A stretch of DNA of 64,000 bases from Sulfurovum sp. UBA12169 (GTDB taxonomy: Bacteria; Campylobacterota; Campylobacteria; Campylobacterales; Sulfurovaceae), in assembly GCA_002742845.1 (NCBI GenBank), contig DLUH01000005.1, positions 445,707 to 509,706 of the forward strand, read 5' to 3'. Below, piece after piece: positions 63,320 through 64,000 of the stretch. Position 1 is the stretch's first letter. Each line of letters starts with the position of its first letter. Made by a program: the position numbers and the translations under genes. The notes below the pieces were generated by a model, which saw only the letters and a list, made by a program, of their open reading frames with translations, ran no database searches and was not told the origin of the DNA.

Positions 63320-64000
63320 TTAAATGGGGGTAATGATCGGATTGAATGCTTTTGATGACAGAGTAACCCTTTGTCCTATCCTTAAATCTTCAATCTCCTC
63401 TTTTGTCGAGACCACCTTCACCACATCCTGTCCCACCAAAATACTCACGATAAAAATGATATCGCTTTGAGCGATATCTACAATTTCACCCGTAAATTTG
63501 AACTTGCCGCTTATCCTGCTTCCGCCGAATATATCGTTTGGCGTTCCTTTTCTGAGCACTTTTCCTTCTGCAAGCTCCAGGACAAAATTTGCCAACTTGT
63601 AGACTTCGCTTATATCGTGACTGACTAAAATGGTAGTGAGATTAAAATATCTTTGGATTTTAAGCAGTTCATCTTGGAGTTTGGCTCTCATCACAAAATC
63701 AAGGGCCGAAAGAGGCTCGTCAAGAAGAAGTATTTTTGGCTCTCTCACCAATGCTCTTGCAAGCGCTACTCTTTGTTTTTGGCCTCCGGAAAGAGAATCC
63801 GGTTTTTCATTCGCTAGATTTGTTAACTCGGTAATTTCAAGTATCTCATCCGCTTTAAATGTTTTTTTCTTGTCTTCAAGCGCATAAAGGAGATTTTGTC
63901 TGACACTCATATTGGGGAAGAGGGCATAATCTTGAAAAACAAAACCGACTTTTCTTTTTTGCGGAGGAAGGTTGATTTTTTTGCTGCTGTCGTACCAAAC
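63320..64000 (-). CDS. modC: Molybdate ABC transporter ATPase ModC, 3' part, start beyond the window
   Basis: The frame is open to the right edge. Visible ABC elements: Q-loop VGFVFQDYALFP, signature SLSGGQKQRVALARALVREP (in parts), Walker B LLLDEPLSALD, H-loop VSHDISE, then a C-terminal TOBE/Mop-type domain (SSKAFNPIITPI end). The Mop-like tail suggests molybdate or tungstate transport. The porin gene follows on the same strand after a 144-bp gap holding two ModE-type boxes. Walker A lies outside the window. Confidence 0.8.
   Translation of the reverse strand, partial: VWYDSSKKINLPPQKRKVGFVFQDYALFPNMSVRQNLLYALEDKKKTFKADEILEITELTNLANEKPDSLSGGQKQRVALARALVREPKILLLDEPLSALDFVMRAKLQDELLKIQRYFNLTTILVSHDISEVYKLANFVLELAEGKVLRKGTPNDIFGGSRISGKFKFTGEIVDIAQSDIIFIVSILVGQDVVKVVSTKEEIEDLRIGQRVTLSSKAFNPIITPI

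Noticed and set aside
1-64000. CRISPR array, prophage, insertion sequence, toxin-antitoxin pair or genomic island
   Set aside because: No regularly spaced repeats, no integrase or transposase genes and no att-like duplications beside the tRNAs were seen.

Overview
The window reads as chromosomal DNA of a free-living Campylobacterota (Epsilonproteobacteria), most like the Sulfurovum/Sulfurimonas group. The signs are the ribosomal operon without rpmD or adk, a short meso-diaminopimelate-type MurE beside a NifU-C protein and YbaB/EbfC, the aroC-rnc-rnhA-TPR block divergent from dnaG (an order I recall from Campylobacter jejuni), AT-rich intergenic DNA and many c-type cytochromes. There is no rRNA, CRISPR array, insertion sequence or prophage.

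Layout. 1-2450: metalloprotease fragment, MORN lipoprotein, tRNA-Ser, SRP RNA and an AAA ATPase. 2490-16530: S10-spc-alpha ribosomal superoperon (rpsJ to rplQ, with secY, map, infA and rpoA), with its own promoters, a folded leader before rpmJ and an attenuator-like hairpin before rpsD. 16620-20206: nifU-C, murE, a 2Fe-2S ferredoxin-like gene, panD and ebfC. 20209-43799: a phosphate-starvation island. 43858-52594: DNA and RNA housekeeping genes (recQ, rnhB, aroC, rnc, rnhA, a LapB-like gene, dnaG, a PP-loop gene, ppiC). 52658-61806: tRNA-Ala, small cytochromes, a divergent cytochrome/PhoX-like pair and carbonic anhydrase. 61877-64000: an outer-membrane porin and the end of modC.

Main result. 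Ten promoters share one architecture: two 7-bp TGTNAYC-like half-sites 4 bp apart (11-bp period, as in PhoB boxes), then exactly 9 bp, then a -10 hexamer. They precede phoB, pstS, pstCAB-phoU, a porin, a DUF3450-TtpC-ExbB-ExbD-TonB-TPR-TonB-dependent receptor operon, a secreted Ig-like/beta-helix pair, a 69-aa gene plus a probable OlsF ornithine-lipid synthase, a PhoX-like lipoprotein, a diheme lipoprotein with a NirS-like d1 propeller, and a 42-aa microprotein. Read together they form a phosphate-scavenging programme: outer-membrane porin and TonB-driven uptake, high-affinity Pst transport beside PiT, a possible extracellular phosphatase, and replacement of phospholipids by phosphorus-free ornithine lipids. 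No histidine kinase gene lies beside phoB.

The least described pieces are the d1-propeller cytochrome divergent from the PhoX-like gene, the Pho-controlled TonB2-like system with its beta-helix partner, and the 42-aa microprotein. All functional statements rest on motif reading by eye; no database search was possible.
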